DNA of 64,000 bases from Sphingobium abikonense NBRC 16140. GTDB lineage: Bacteria > Pseudomonadota > Alphaproteobacteria > Sphingomonadales > Sphingomonadaceae. The stretch is from contig NZ_BCYT01000002.1 of NCBI RefSeq assembly GCF_001598335.1, positions 1 to 64,000 of the forward strand. The letters run 5' to 3'. Shown here piece by piece: positions 1-7,460 of the stretch. The translations under genes were made by a program, and so were the position numbers. The notes beneath the pieces are model-generated. The model searched no databases. It was given only the letters and a program-made list of their open reading frames with translations, and was not told the origin of the DNA. Positions within the stretch are counted from its first letter, which is position 1. The number at the start of each line of letters is the position of its first letter.

Positions 1-4
1 AATC

Positions 5-58
5 ATGTATTCTCATTGCATGTTTTTCAGCGTCAGTATAGATGCATCCTAGATACAT
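5..58 (+). promoter_or_regulatory. Pair of NsrR-like operator boxes
   Basis: Two imperfect inverted repeats share the geometry 6+5+6: ATGTAT-TCTCA-TTGCAT at 5-21 and ATGCAT-CCTAG-ATACAT at 42-58. The second is close to the known NsrR consensus (ATGCAT/ATACAT half-sites around five bases). A plausible -10 (TATAGA, 37-42) overlaps box 2 and a weak -35 lies in box 1, so bound repressor would block the promoter. NsrR is an NO-sensing Rrf2 repressor; its gene is not in the window. Assignment is by motif and by the NO-related genes downstream. Confidence 0.6.
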
Positions 59-75
59 GATTTGGAGTCGCAGCC

Positions 76-513
76 ATGCCAGCACTCGACATAACCGAAC
101 CCGGCCTCACCCGGCTGGTCGACGCGTTCTATGCCCGCGTCCGTTGCGATGAAGAACTCGGCCCGATCTTCAACGATGCCATCCACGACTGGCCCGAACA
201 TCTCGAGAAGCTGAGAGCCTTCTGGTCCTCCGTCATGCTCACCAGCGGACGCTACAAGGGCCAGCCGGTGCCTGCGCATGTGAAGCATCGCGATCGCATC
301 ACCCCCGCCCTGTTCGAGCGCTGGCTCGCACTCTGGGCCGAGACCACCGATGAACTGATGGCCCCCGAAGCCGCTGCTGCCTTGCAGGCCAAGGCCGCGC
401 GGATCGCCGAGAGCCTGAAGCTCGCGATGTTTTTCCGGCTGGAAGCCCAGCCAGTGCCCGCCTCTTCCCACCGACCCGGCAGCCCCACAGCAGCCGCGAC
501 GGACCATGCCTGA
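76..513 (+). CDS. Group III truncated haemoglobin
   Basis: A 145-residue single-domain globin of the short 2-over-2 type. It resembles group III truncated haemoglobins (Ctb of Campylobacter), which bind O2 and NO in the cytoplasm and are linked to nitrosative stress. Visible features are the N-terminal helix with FYARVR, the mid-region [14 protein letters not shown] typical of the group, and histidines in HVKHRDRI that include the probable proximal haem ligand. GGAG at 64-67 lies 8 bases before the ATG and fixes the start. It is first in an operon with alternative oxidase and flavohaemoglobin, directly behind two NsrR-like boxes. The role in NO chemistry is inferred from family and neighbours. 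Confidence 0.85.
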   Translation: MPALDITEPGLTRLVDAFYARVRCDEELGPIFNDAIHDWPEHLEKLRAFWSSVMLTSGRYKGQPVPAHVKHRDRITPALFERWLALWAETTDELMAPEAAAALQAKAARIAESLKLAMFFRLEAQPVPASSHRPGSPTAAATDHA

Positions 514-529
514 AAAGGAGCATATTGCC

Positions 530-1216
530 ATGACCGACATTCCGCTGGTCGATCTGACCGTTCACCACACCCCGCGCGACCTGCGTGATCGGATCGCGCT
601 CGGCTTCACCAAGGTCTTGCGCTTGTGCGCCGATACCTTCTTCGCCAAGCGCTACGGCCATCGCGCCATCGTGCTCGAAACCGTCGCCGCCGTGCCCGGC
701 ATGGTCGGCGCTACACTCACTCACCTCAGGTGCCTGCGCCGGATGCAGGGTGACAACGGCTGGATCCGCACCCTGATGGAAGAGGCGGAGAACGAGCGGA
801 TGCACCTGATGACCTTCATCGAGGTCGCCCAGCCGTCGCTGTTCGAGCGGCTGGTGATTCTGCTGGTGCAGTGGGCGTTCTATCTCGCCTTCTTCGGCCT
901 CTATCTGGTGAGCGCACGGACCGCGCACCGCGTGGTCGGCTATTTCGAGGAGGAGGCCGTGATCAGCTACACTCTCTACCTCAAGGAGATCGACGAGGGT
1001 CGCAGCCCGGATGTCGCCGCCCCGATGATCGCCCGTCGCTACTGGAAGCTGCCCGATACGGCCACCTTGCGCGACGTGGTGCTGGTGGTCCGCGCCGACG
1101 AAGCGCATCATCGCGACGTCAACCACGGCTTTGCCGATGAACTGGCGGGCAAGCCTGCACCGCTGAGTGTTGCTCCTTATCCCGAGCACGCGGACGATAT
1201 CCGGCTGGCAGCCTGA
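530..1216 (+). CDS. aox: Alternative oxidase (AOX)
   Basis: A 228-residue di-iron ubiquinol oxidase that passes electrons from quinol to O2 without pumping protons and, in known cases, keeps working when NO poisons haem-copper oxidases. All di-iron ligand motifs are visible: LET near residue 44, the ExxH of NERMH near 85, FEEEA near 140, and [11 protein letters not shown] near 190. Hydrophobic segments between them fit an interfacial membrane protein. The start at 530 is chosen because AAAAGGAG (513-520) lies 9 bases upstream; an in-frame ATG at 506 would overlap the globin gene. In Vibrio fischeri, aox is under NsrR and NO control, which fits the operators at the head of this operon. Confidence 0.9.
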   Translation: MTDIPLVDLTVHHTPRDLRDRIALGFTKVLRLCADTFFAKRYGHRAIVLETVAAVPGMVGATLTHLRCLRRMQGDNGWIRTLMEEAENERMHLMTFIEVAQPSLFERLVILLVQWAFYLAFFGLYLVSARTAHRVVGYFEEEAVISYTLYLKEIDEGRSPDVAAPMIARRYWKLPDTATLRDVVLVVRADEAHHRDVNHGFADELAGKPAPLSVAPYPEHADDIRLAA

Positions 1217-1218
1217 CC

Positions 1219-1497
1219 ATGTCAAAACCGCGCCCCTATCGCTCCACCCCCGTGTTCGATCAGGATAGCCTGCCCGCTGCCCTGCGCGCCCGCCACGATA
1301 CCAAGGCGGGCGTGTGGGGCGTGATCCGGGTGATCGAGGGAGAGCTCCGGCTCACCTATCTCGATCCAACCAGCGAGGTGATCCTTACCCCTGATCGGCC
1401 CGGATTGATCGAGCCGCAACAACCGCATTTCGTCACGCCACTGGGCACGATGAAAATGCAGGTCGATTTCTGGGACCGGCCTCCACCCGGTTTCTGA
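1219..1497 (+). CDS. DUF1971 / YeaR-like small cupin-fold protein
   Basis: A 92-residue protein matching DUF1971, the family of E. coli YeaR and the N-terminal part of some TehB proteins. Visible family features are the opening STPVFDQDSLPAALRARHDT, a central RVIEGELRLTYL beta strand pair, and the PQQPHFVTP metal-site-like segment followed by VDFW. E. coli yeaR is induced by nitrate/nitrite and de-repressed by NO through NsrR, so its presence between aox and hmp agrees with an NO regulon. Biochemical function is unknown; the cupin-like fold is a family-level statement. It starts two bases after the aox stop codon, so the genes are co-transcribed. Confidence 0.8.
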   Translation: MSKPRPYRSTPVFDQDSLPAALRARHDTKAGVWGVIRVIEGELRLTYLDPTSEVILTPDRPGLIEPQQPHFVTPLGTMKMQVDFWDRPPPGF

Positions 1498-1546
1498 CCA
1501 CGACCTGCCCCCTTCCCGAACCACCTTTCCATCTCAGGAGAATTCC

Positions 1547-2758
1547 ATGTCGCAGCCGCTCAGCGAGCAGACGATCGCGCTCGTCAAGGCCACGGTCCCC
1601 GCACTCGAAGCCCATGGCCTCGCCATCGTGCACGAAATGTATGCCCGCCTGTTCCAGAACCCCGAGATCGCCGCCTTGTTCAACCAGTCGCACCACGGTG
1701 ATGCGGGATCGCAACCGCGCGCCTTGACCGGGGCCATCCTTGCCTATGCGAGCAACATCGAGAACCTCGCGGCACTCGCGCCGGCGGTGGAGCGCATCGC
1801 GCAAAAGCATGTCGGTTTGCAGATTTTGCCCGAGCATTACCCCTATGTCGCCGATGCCTTGCTCGGCGCGATCAAGGCGGTGCTGGACGATGCTGCGACC
1901 GATGAGATTCTCGCTGCTTGGGGCGAAGCCTACTGGTTCCTCGCCAATATCCTGATCGCGCGTGAAGATCGGCTCTATTCGGAACAGCAATCGGCCGACG
2001 GAGGCTGGAGCGGCTGGCGCGAGTTCAAGGTGGTCGAAGTCGTGCCGGAAAGCGCGGTCATCACCTCGTTTATCTTGTGCCCCGCCGATGGGCTCCCTGT
2101 AATGGCATACAAGCCCGGCCAGTATCTGACCTTCTGGTTCGACATCCCCGGTCATCCGTCAGTGAAGCGCAACTATTCGATTTCCGCGGCGCCCAATGGC
2201 GAGACCTATCGCATCTCGGTCAAGCGCGAACCACAGGGGCTGGCCTCGGGTTGGCTTCACGATACTGCGGGCGTCGGCAGCAGACTCAAGGTCGCAGCTC
2301 CGGCGGGCGAGTTCTTCCTTGATGATACGAGCGAACGACCGGTGGTGTTGCTGTCGGGCGGAGTGGGTCTGACGCCAATGGTCGCGATGCTGGAGGCGCT
2401 CGTGGCGAAGGGAGGCACCGCGCCGATCCACTATGTCCACGGCACACATGATCGTACCACCCACGCAATGCGCGATCACGTCCAGGCACTGGCGGCGAGC
2501 GCCGGTTTGGTAAGTGTCACCGACTTTCATCAGCACCCGCTGGGCGACGAAGTGGCGGGGCGCGACTACGACATCGCCGGGATCATCACCGACGAATGGC
2601 TGGTGGCCAACACGCCCATTGCCGAAGCGGACTACTACATCTGCGGGCCCCGCGCCTTTCTGCGTCACGCGGTTGCCACACTCTCGCAGGCTGGTGTAGC
2701 GGCTAGTCGCATCCACTATGAATTCTTCGGACCGGCAGACGAATTGCTGGCCGCCTGA
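1547..2758 (+). CDS. hmp: Flavohaemoglobin, nitric oxide dioxygenase
   Basis: A 403-residue protein that oxidises NO to nitrate using O2 and NAD(P)H in the cytoplasm. Domain order is globin (about 1-140, proximal histidine in IAQKHVGL, then the EHYPYV segment), ferredoxin-reductase FAD domain (about 150-260, RNYSIS flavin motif), and NAD domain (about 265-400, GGVGLTPM motif and a C-terminal EFFGP). Length is normal for Hmp. AGGAGAATTCC precedes the ATG, giving a clear ribosome site. No NsrR-like box is seen in the 49-base gap upstream, so transcription probably comes from the operon promoter near position 40. Confidence 0.96.
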   Translation: MSQPLSEQTIALVKATVPALEAHGLAIVHEMYARLFQNPEIAALFNQSHHGDAGSQPRALTGAILAYASNIENLAALAPAVERIAQKHVGLQILPEHYPYVADALLGAIKAVLDDAATDEILAAWGEAYWFLANILIAREDRLYSEQQSADGGWSGWREFKVVEVVPESAVITSFILCPADGLPVMAYKPGQYLTFWFDIPGHPSVKRNYSISAAPNGETYRISVKREPQGLASGWLHDTAGVGSRLKVAAPAGEFFLDDTSERPVVLLSGGVGLTPMVAMLEALVAKGGTAPIHYVHGTHDRTTHAMRDHVQALAASAGLVSVTDFHQHPLGDEVAGRDYDIAGIITDEWLVANTPIAEADYYICGPRAFLRHAVATLSQAGVAASRIHYEFFGPADELLAA

Positions 2759-2772
2759 GAGGCCCCTATCCG

Positions 2773-3840
2773 TTGCATCGATTGAAAAGCCCCGCCTTCT
2801 GGCGTCAACCCGGCATGCATCCGGCCCGTTCGGCGATCGGTGCGGGAATCGCTCTCGCGCTGACCGGGCTTGTCACAGCCTGGCTGCTTCCCGATCCCTC
2901 GGCGCTGCCATTTCTGGTGGCGCCGATGGGGGCATCGGCGGTGCTGGTCTTCGCCCTGCCAGCCGCCCCGCTTGCCCAGCCGCGCGCGGTACTGCTCGGC
3001 AATTTCGTTTCGGCGCTTTTTGGCGTATCCGCCGTGCAGCTGTTCCCCGATCCGCTCGTGGCGGGATCGCTTGGCGCTGGTGCGGCCATTCTGGCCATGC
3101 AGCTGCTGCGCTGCACTCACCCGCCGGGCGGGGCCGTGGCCTTGTTCGCCGCTTTCGGCGGCGATGCCGTGCGAGAGGCAGGCTTTGCCTTTGCGCTTCT
3201 TCCGGTCGGGCTCAACTCGCTGCTGCTGGTGGGGCTTGGCATAGCTTTCAACAATTTGGCCGGCAGCCGCTACCCCCATCGGGCCGAAACTGCCTCAACT
3301 GCGAGTCCCCGCACAAGCGACCAACCTGCCGCCGAGCGAACCGGCTTCAGCGACAGCGACGTCGAAGCTGTGCTCGACCGGTTGGAAGACCGGCCCGATA
3401 TCGAGGCCGAGGATCTTGCCAGCCTGCTGCGCGCAGTCGAAGCTGAAGCCTTCGCCCGGCGCAAGCCGCTGCCGCTGTGCTTCGACATCATGTCGCGCGA
3501 CGTGATCACCTGCCGCGCCACCGACGAGATCGCGCCGACCCTCGCGCTGATGGACGAACGGTGCGTCTCGGCTCTGCCCGTGCTGGACGAGAAGGATCAT
3601 GTGATCGGATTGGTCCCGCGCCATGTGCTCGCGCCAGCGTCACAGGGAACGGTGCGGGAGGTCATGCTGAAGGGCGCGTGCCTGGTGGCGGTGGACAGGC
3701 CGGCTGCTACGCTGGTGCCGCTGCTGTCCGATGGTGTGCACCATCATGCCGTGGTGGTCTGGAGCAACGGCACGCTAGCGGGGCTCATTACGCAGACTGA
3801 CCTGCTCGCTGGCATGCGGCATTTGTCGGAGGATGAATGA
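2773..3840 (+). CDS. HPP-family membrane protein with C-terminal CBS pair
   Basis: A 355-residue protein. The first half (about 15-165) has four to five hydrophobic segments and the family signature THPPGGA near residue 117. The second half (about 230-350) is a tandem CBS module beginning CFDIMSRDV and ending near GLITQTDLL, normally an adenine-nucleotide sensor. HPP proteins of plastids and cyanobacteria have been reported as nitrite transporters, so nitrite export or import is a reasonable guess beside NO-handling enzymes. The start is TTG at 2773, 15 bases after hmp; an in-frame ATG exists at 2815. It is the last gene of the NO operon. The substrate is inferred only. Confidence 0.8.
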   Translation: MHRLKSPAFWRQPGMHPARSAIGAGIALALTGLVTAWLLPDPSALPFLVAPMGASAVLVFALPAAPLAQPRAVLLGNFVSALFGVSAVQLFPDPLVAGSLGAGAAILAMQLLRCTHPPGGAVALFAAFGGDAVREAGFAFALLPVGLNSLLLVGLGIAFNNLAGSRYPHRAETASTASPRTSDQPAAERTGFSDSDVEAVLDRLEDRPDIEAEDLASLLRAVEAEAFARRKPLPLCFDIMSRDVITCRATDEIAPTLALMDERCVSALPVLDEKDHVIGLVPRHVLAPASQGTVREVMLKGACLVAVDRPAATLVPLLSDGVHHHAVVVWSNGTLAGLITQTDLLAGMRHLSEDE

Positions 3841-4125
3841 GGAGGGGGTCTCCCGCGACTGAAATGCGAGCCATATCTGAGTAATCTGTGTGGGGTCGCT
3901 AAGATCTGCAGGACAACAACAAAATACTTTACCAGCAGCAAGCGACCAATCCCAGCTGCTAGGATCAACTGTCATGAAGGTCTGCTTCCGGCAGAAGCGG
4001 CAGCGCCTCGCATCTTCCTAAACGGTCGGACACATGGGTATGGCCAGAAAATCACGCTTCCCGGCATTGGCCTCCGCTTCCCACCGGCCTGACCGGACGT
4101 TATTGTCGCGCCCAAAGGGGACGTC
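3841..4125. other. Intergenic spacer between NO operon and nas cluster
   Basis: 285 bases with no supported gene, RNA or repeat. A short open frame near 3974 (about 15 codons) has no recognisable content. The promoter for nasTS must lie here, but no convincing -35/-10, NtrC or sigma-54 site was found by eye. Confidence 0.5.
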
Positions 4126-4707
4126 ATGCGGATTGTCATTATCGACGATAGCGGGCTGCGCGCGTCCGTTCTGGAAGACGGGCTGCGCGATGCCGGCTAT
4201 GACGACATCCACATTGTCCCGCCGCGCGGCGCGTTCGTTGCGAGGCTGGAGCGCATGGCGCCCGATGTCGTCCTGATGGACCTGGGTAGCCCCAGCCGCG
4301 ATACGCTGGAAGAAATGCTGATGGTCAGCCGGGCGCTGGCCAAGCCGATCGCGATGTTCGTGGATCAGTCGGACGACGCCATGATCGGTGCGGCGATCGA
4401 CGCGGGCATATCCGCCTATGTCGTCGACGGGTTGCGCAAGGAACGCGTGAAGCCGGTGCTGGAACTGGCGGTGCGCCGCTTCAATGCCTTTGCCCGGATG
4501 CAGGCCGAACGCGACGATGCGCGCGCCGCCCTGACCGAGCGCAAGGTCATTGATCGCGCCAAGTCCATCCTGATGAACCAGCGATCCATGTCAGAACAGG
4601 ATGCCTATACGCTGCTGCGATCGACCGCGATGAACCAGGGCAAGAAAATCGTCGACGTGGCGCAAGCGTTGATTACCGCCAGCGACCTGTTGGGAGGGGG
4701 AGCATGA
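4126..4707 (+). CDS. nasT: NasT, ANTAR-type antitermination regulator
   Basis: A 193-residue response-regulator-like protein. An N-terminal receiver domain (about 1-120; IIDDS acidic pocket, putative phospho-site Asp in VLMDLGSP) is followed by a coiled linker and a C-terminal ANTAR RNA-binding domain (about 135-190; KVIDRAKSILM ... AYTLLRSTAM). ANTAR proteins bind paired hexaloop hairpins in leader RNA and prevent terminator formation. Matching hairpins are found in both untranslated leaders downstream (5979-6105 and 8732-8857). The stop overlaps the nasS start by four bases. In characterised systems NasS holds NasT inactive until nitrate or nitrite binds. Confidence 0.93.
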   Translation: MRIVIIDDSGLRASVLEDGLRDAGYDDIHIVPPRGAFVARLERMAPDVVLMDLGSPSRDTLEEMLMVSRALAKPIAMFVDQSDDAMIGAAIDAGISAYVVDGLRKERVKPVLELAVRRFNAFARMQAERDDARAALTERKVIDRAKSILMNQRSMSEQDAYTLLRSTAMNQGKKIVDVAQALITASDLLGGGA

Positions 4708-5918
4708 CGACGACAGTGAAGATTTCCTTTTTGCCCCTGACCGATTCAGCCGCGCTGGTCGCCGCGCGCGAGCAGGGATTTGCGCAAGAGGAAGGTATCG
4801 ACCTTGATCTGGTCCGCAGCACGAGCTGGGCGACGCTGCGCGACCGCATGATTTACGGGCAGGTTCACGCCGCGCAGATGCTGGCACCGCTGGCGGTTGC
4901 GGTCACGCTGGGCCTCAGCCAGCAGCCCGCCCCCCTCGCCGCGCCGTACAAGTTGAACGTGAACGGTAACATGCTGGTGATGGCAAACGACTTCGCAAAG
5001 GCGCTGGACCCCGATGTGGCGGCGCGTCTGGCCGATCCGCTGGGCACTGCGCACGACTTTGCCGCAGCGATCGGCCTGTGGCGGCGCAAACCCGTCATCG
5101 GCGTGGTCCATCGCTTCTCCAGCCATTCGCTGATGCTGCGTTACTGGCTGGCGAGCGCGGGCGTCGATCCGGACAAGGATGTCGTGCTGCGCGTGCTGCC
5201 GCCGTCGCTGACGGTCGAGGCGATGCAGGCCGGGGAAATCGACGGATTTATCGCGGGCGAACCGTGGGGCAGCGCAGCGGTCGAAGCCGGACTGGCCGAG
5301 GCGGCGGCGATCGGCGAACGCATCTGGCAGCGCGGCGTGGAGAAGGTTCTGGCCTTCCGCGAAGCCTGGATGGAGGAGAATCCCGAAACGGTCGACAGGT
5401 TGCTGCGCGCCCTGGCACGCTCCGCCGCATGGTGCGACGATCCGGCCAGTCACGACAGGCTGTCCGAGCTGCTTTCCGATCCACGCTATATCGACCAGCC
5501 GGCGCATCTTATCCGGCGCGCCCTTGCCGGCCAGATTATGGCGCGGCCGCACGAGCCGGCTTTGGCCAGTCCCGACTTCATCCTGTTCGGCCGGGAAGCG
5601 ACGCCCTTTCCATGGCGCAGTCAGGCGCTGTGGATCTACTCGCAGCTTGTGCGGTGGGGCATGGTGGATCATGACCCGGCAACGGCGACCCGCGCTGCGG
5701 CGGTTTTTCGCCCCGATATTTTCCGGCGCGCGCTGACGGGCAGAGATGTGGCAATGCCCGGCGCGAGCATGAAGGTGGAGGGCGCGGTCCAGCTGCCGCT
5801 TGCAGTCGGATCGCGTCGGGGAGACCTGACCCTTGGCCCCGACCGTTTCTTCGACGGGCGGATTTTCGATCCCGAACGAATCGAGGCATATCTCGCGGAA
5901 TTTTCGCAGACGCGTTGA
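4704..5918 (+). CDS. nasS: NasS, cytoplasmic nitrate/nitrite sensor
   Basis: A 404-residue NrtA-like periplasmic-binding-fold protein without a signal peptide, as expected for a cytoplasmic sensor and not a transporter subunit. The N-terminus enters the fold directly (VKISFLPLTDSAAL) and the ligand-binding hinge includes GEIDGFIAGEPWG near residue 180. NasS forms a complex with NasT and releases it when nitrate or nitrite is present. The ATGA overlap with nasT implies translational coupling and matched amounts. The gene ends 61 bases before the first leader hairpin, so the transporter operon behind it can be separately attenuated. Confidence 0.92.
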   Translation: MTTTVKISFLPLTDSAALVAAREQGFAQEEGIDLDLVRSTSWATLRDRMIYGQVHAAQMLAPLAVAVTLGLSQQPAPLAAPYKLNVNGNMLVMANDFAKALDPDVAARLADPLGTAHDFAAAIGLWRRKPVIGVVHRFSSHSLMLRYWLASAGVDPDKDVVLRVLPPSLTVEAMQAGEIDGFIAGEPWGSAAVEAGLAEAAAIGERIWQRGVEKVLAFREAWMEENPETVDRLLRALARSAAWCDDPASHDRLSELLSDPRYIDQPAHLIRRALAGQIMARPHEPALASPDFILFGREATPFPWRSQALWIYSQLVRWGMVDHDPATATRAAAVFRPDIFRRALTGRDVAMPGASMKVEGAVQLPLAVGSRRGDLTLGPDRFFDGRIFDPERIEAYLAEFSQTR

Positions 5919-5978
5919 TTTCCCGGGCGAAAATTGTGCTTTGCAACAGCCTGCAGATTCCATAAGACTATAGGAGTC

Positions 5979-6026
5979 GCGCGACGAAGCGCGCTTATAT
6001 CGATGCGCTGTCCCAAAGGTGGGATC
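5979..6026 (+). promoter_or_regulatory. Candidate ANTAR hairpin pair (leader 1)
   Basis: Two short hairpins with six-base loops lie 16 bases apart. P1 has stem GCGCG/CGCGC (5979-5994) with loop ACGAAG. P2 has stem GTCCC/GGGAT (6011-6026) with loop AAAGGT. Known ANTAR RNA targets need A at loop position 1 and G at position 4: P2 fits exactly, P1 has A1 but A4. Spacing matches the second leader (17 bases). Together with the terminator that follows and nasT upstream, this is a probable NasT binding element. Confidence 0.72.
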
Positions 6027-6053
6027 GCCATCCCCAATTTCTATCGCAGCAGA

Positions 6054-6105
6054 GCCGCTGACCGGACTTGCCCATAGGGGTGACGTCCGGGCTGCGGCTT
6101 TTTTC
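6054..6105 (+). terminator. Intrinsic terminator in nitrate-transporter leader
   Basis: AGCCGC (6054-6059) pairs with GCGGCT (6095-6100) and CGGAC (6064-6068) with GTCCG (6086-6090); a run of six T follows (6100-6105). It sits between the ANTAR hairpins and the transporter start at 6137, so it should stop transcription unless NasT binds the upstream hairpins. It is an attenuator, not an end-of-gene terminator. Confidence 0.85.
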
Positions 6106-6136
6106 GTGTCTATTTTCCATTTATGGGGGAAGCACC

Positions 6137-7381
6137 ATGGCAACCGCTTATTGGGACCGCGAACAGACTGGCGCCGCGCCGGCGCCCGCGACAAGTTTCT
6201 GGAAGGCCGGTCACACACCGACCCTGATCGCCGCCTTTCTCTATTTTGACCTCGCCTTCATGGTGTGGGTTCTGCTCGGGCCGCTGGCGCCGATGATTTC
6301 CAAGACATTGATGCTGACGCCCGCCGAAAAAGGCCTGATGGTCGCGACGCCGACGCTTGCCGGAGCCTTGCTGCGCGTCGTCAACGGCCTGCTCGTCGAC
6401 CGGATCGGACCGAAGCGGTCGGGCGCGATCAGCCAAATCATCGTCATTGCCGGATTGTTCTGCGCCTGGGCGCTGGGCGTCGACAGCTTTGGCGGTACGC
6501 TGGCGCTGGGCGTCATTCTGGGCTTTGCAGGCGCAAGCTTCGCCATCGCCCTGCCGCTTGCCAGCCGCTGGTATCCGGCGGAACATCAAGGCAAGGCGAT
6601 GGGCCTGGCGGGCATGGGCAATTCGGGAACGGTGCTTGCGTCGCTCTTTGCTCCCGTGCTTGCCAAGATGTTCGGCTGGAATGCCGTGCTTGGCCTCGCC
6701 TGCATCCCGCTGACGATCGTCTTTGTCGCCTATATGCTGATGGCCAAGGACGCGCCCAATGCGCCCGCACCCAAGAAGATCGTCGATTATTTCACGCCAC
6801 TCAAGCAGGCTGATGCCTGGTGGCTGATGGCCTTCTACGCCGTGACGTTCGGCGGTTTCGTGGGACTTGCCGCCAGCCTGCCCATCTATTTCACCGACCA
6901 GTTCGGCCTGACGCCGATCGTTGCGGGTTATTGCACCGCAGGCTGCGTTTTCGCCGGATCGCTGGTGCGGCCGTTGGGCGGCGCGCTTGCTGACCGGATC
7001 GGCGGGGTCAAGGCGCTGACGATCGTCTATATCGTCGCGGCACTGGCGCTGGCGGGCGTGGGCTATGCCACGACTTTGGCCGGTGCGCTTGGCCTGTTCG
7101 TCCTCGCCATGCTGGCGCTGGGCACGGGTAACGGCTCGGTCTTCCAGCTCGTCCCGCAGCGTTTTCAGCCGGAAATCGGGGTGATGACGGGTCTGGTGGG
7201 CATGGCCGGCGGGATCGGCGGCTTCTACCTCGCCAGCTCGCTGGGTCTGGCAAAGCAGATCACCGGCAGCTTCGCGCCCGGCTTCCTGATCTTCGCCGGA
7301 CTTGCGGTTCTGGCGGTGCTGGGCCTGACGGCGGTGAAGGCCCGGTGGCGCGCGACCTGGAGCACCGGAGCGCGCATCTGA
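6137..7381 (+). CDS. narK: MFS nitrate/nitrite transporter, NarK/NasA family
   Basis: A 414-residue protein with about 12 hydrophobic segments, importing nitrate (and perhaps nitrite) across the inner membrane. Nitrate-signature stretches are visible: GMGNSGTVLAS near residue 155 and GTGNGSVFQLVPQRF near residue 335. The loop LVDRIGPKRSG is the MFS loop 2-3 motif. The ATG at 6137 follows GGGGGAAG; an earlier in-frame start at 6068 would fall inside the terminator hairpin and is rejected. Expression should depend on NasT read-through of the leader. The cluster context says assimilatory and not respiratory use. Confidence 0.93.
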   Translation: MATAYWDREQTGAAPAPATSFWKAGHTPTLIAAFLYFDLAFMVWVLLGPLAPMISKTLMLTPAEKGLMVATPTLAGALLRVVNGLLVDRIGPKRSGAISQIIVIAGLFCAWALGVDSFGGTLALGVILGFAGASFAIALPLASRWYPAEHQGKAMGLAGMGNSGTVLASLFAPVLAKMFGWNAVLGLACIPLTIVFVAYMLMAKDAPNAPAPKKIVDYFTPLKQADAWWLMAFYAVTFGGFVGLAASLPIYFTDQFGLTPIVAGYCTAGCVFAGSLVRPLGGALADRIGGVKALTIVYIVAALALAGVGYATTLAGALGLFVLAMLALGTGNGSVFQLVPQRFQPEIGVMTGLVGMAGGIGGFYLASSLGLAKQITGSFAPGFLIFAGLAVLAVLGLTAVKARWRATWSTGARI

Positions 7382-7387
7382 CGATCT

Positions 7388-7426
7388 GAAACCGGGGGCG
7401 GCGCAGCTTTTGCCGCCCCCGGTTTC
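7388..7426 (+). terminator. Strong hairpin between transporter and porin genes
   Basis: A perfect 15-bp stem, GAAACCGGGGGCGGC with GCCGCCCCCGGTTTC, around a 9-base loop, starting 7 bases after the transporter stop. No T-tract follows, so it may act as a partial terminator or 3'-end protecting structure that lowers porin expression relative to the transporter. Confidence 0.55.
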
Positions 7427-7460
7427 ATCGCTTCACCATTCGTCCGGGGGGACGCATCCC

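Noticed and set aside
1498-1546. Separate NsrR box in front of hmp
   Set aside because: No ATGCAT-type half-sites in the 49-base gap.
5926-5939. GG-N10-GC resembling a sigma-54 promoter before leader 1
   Set aside because: The ten bases between GG and GC do not match the sigma-54 consensus well, and nothing similar precedes leader 2.
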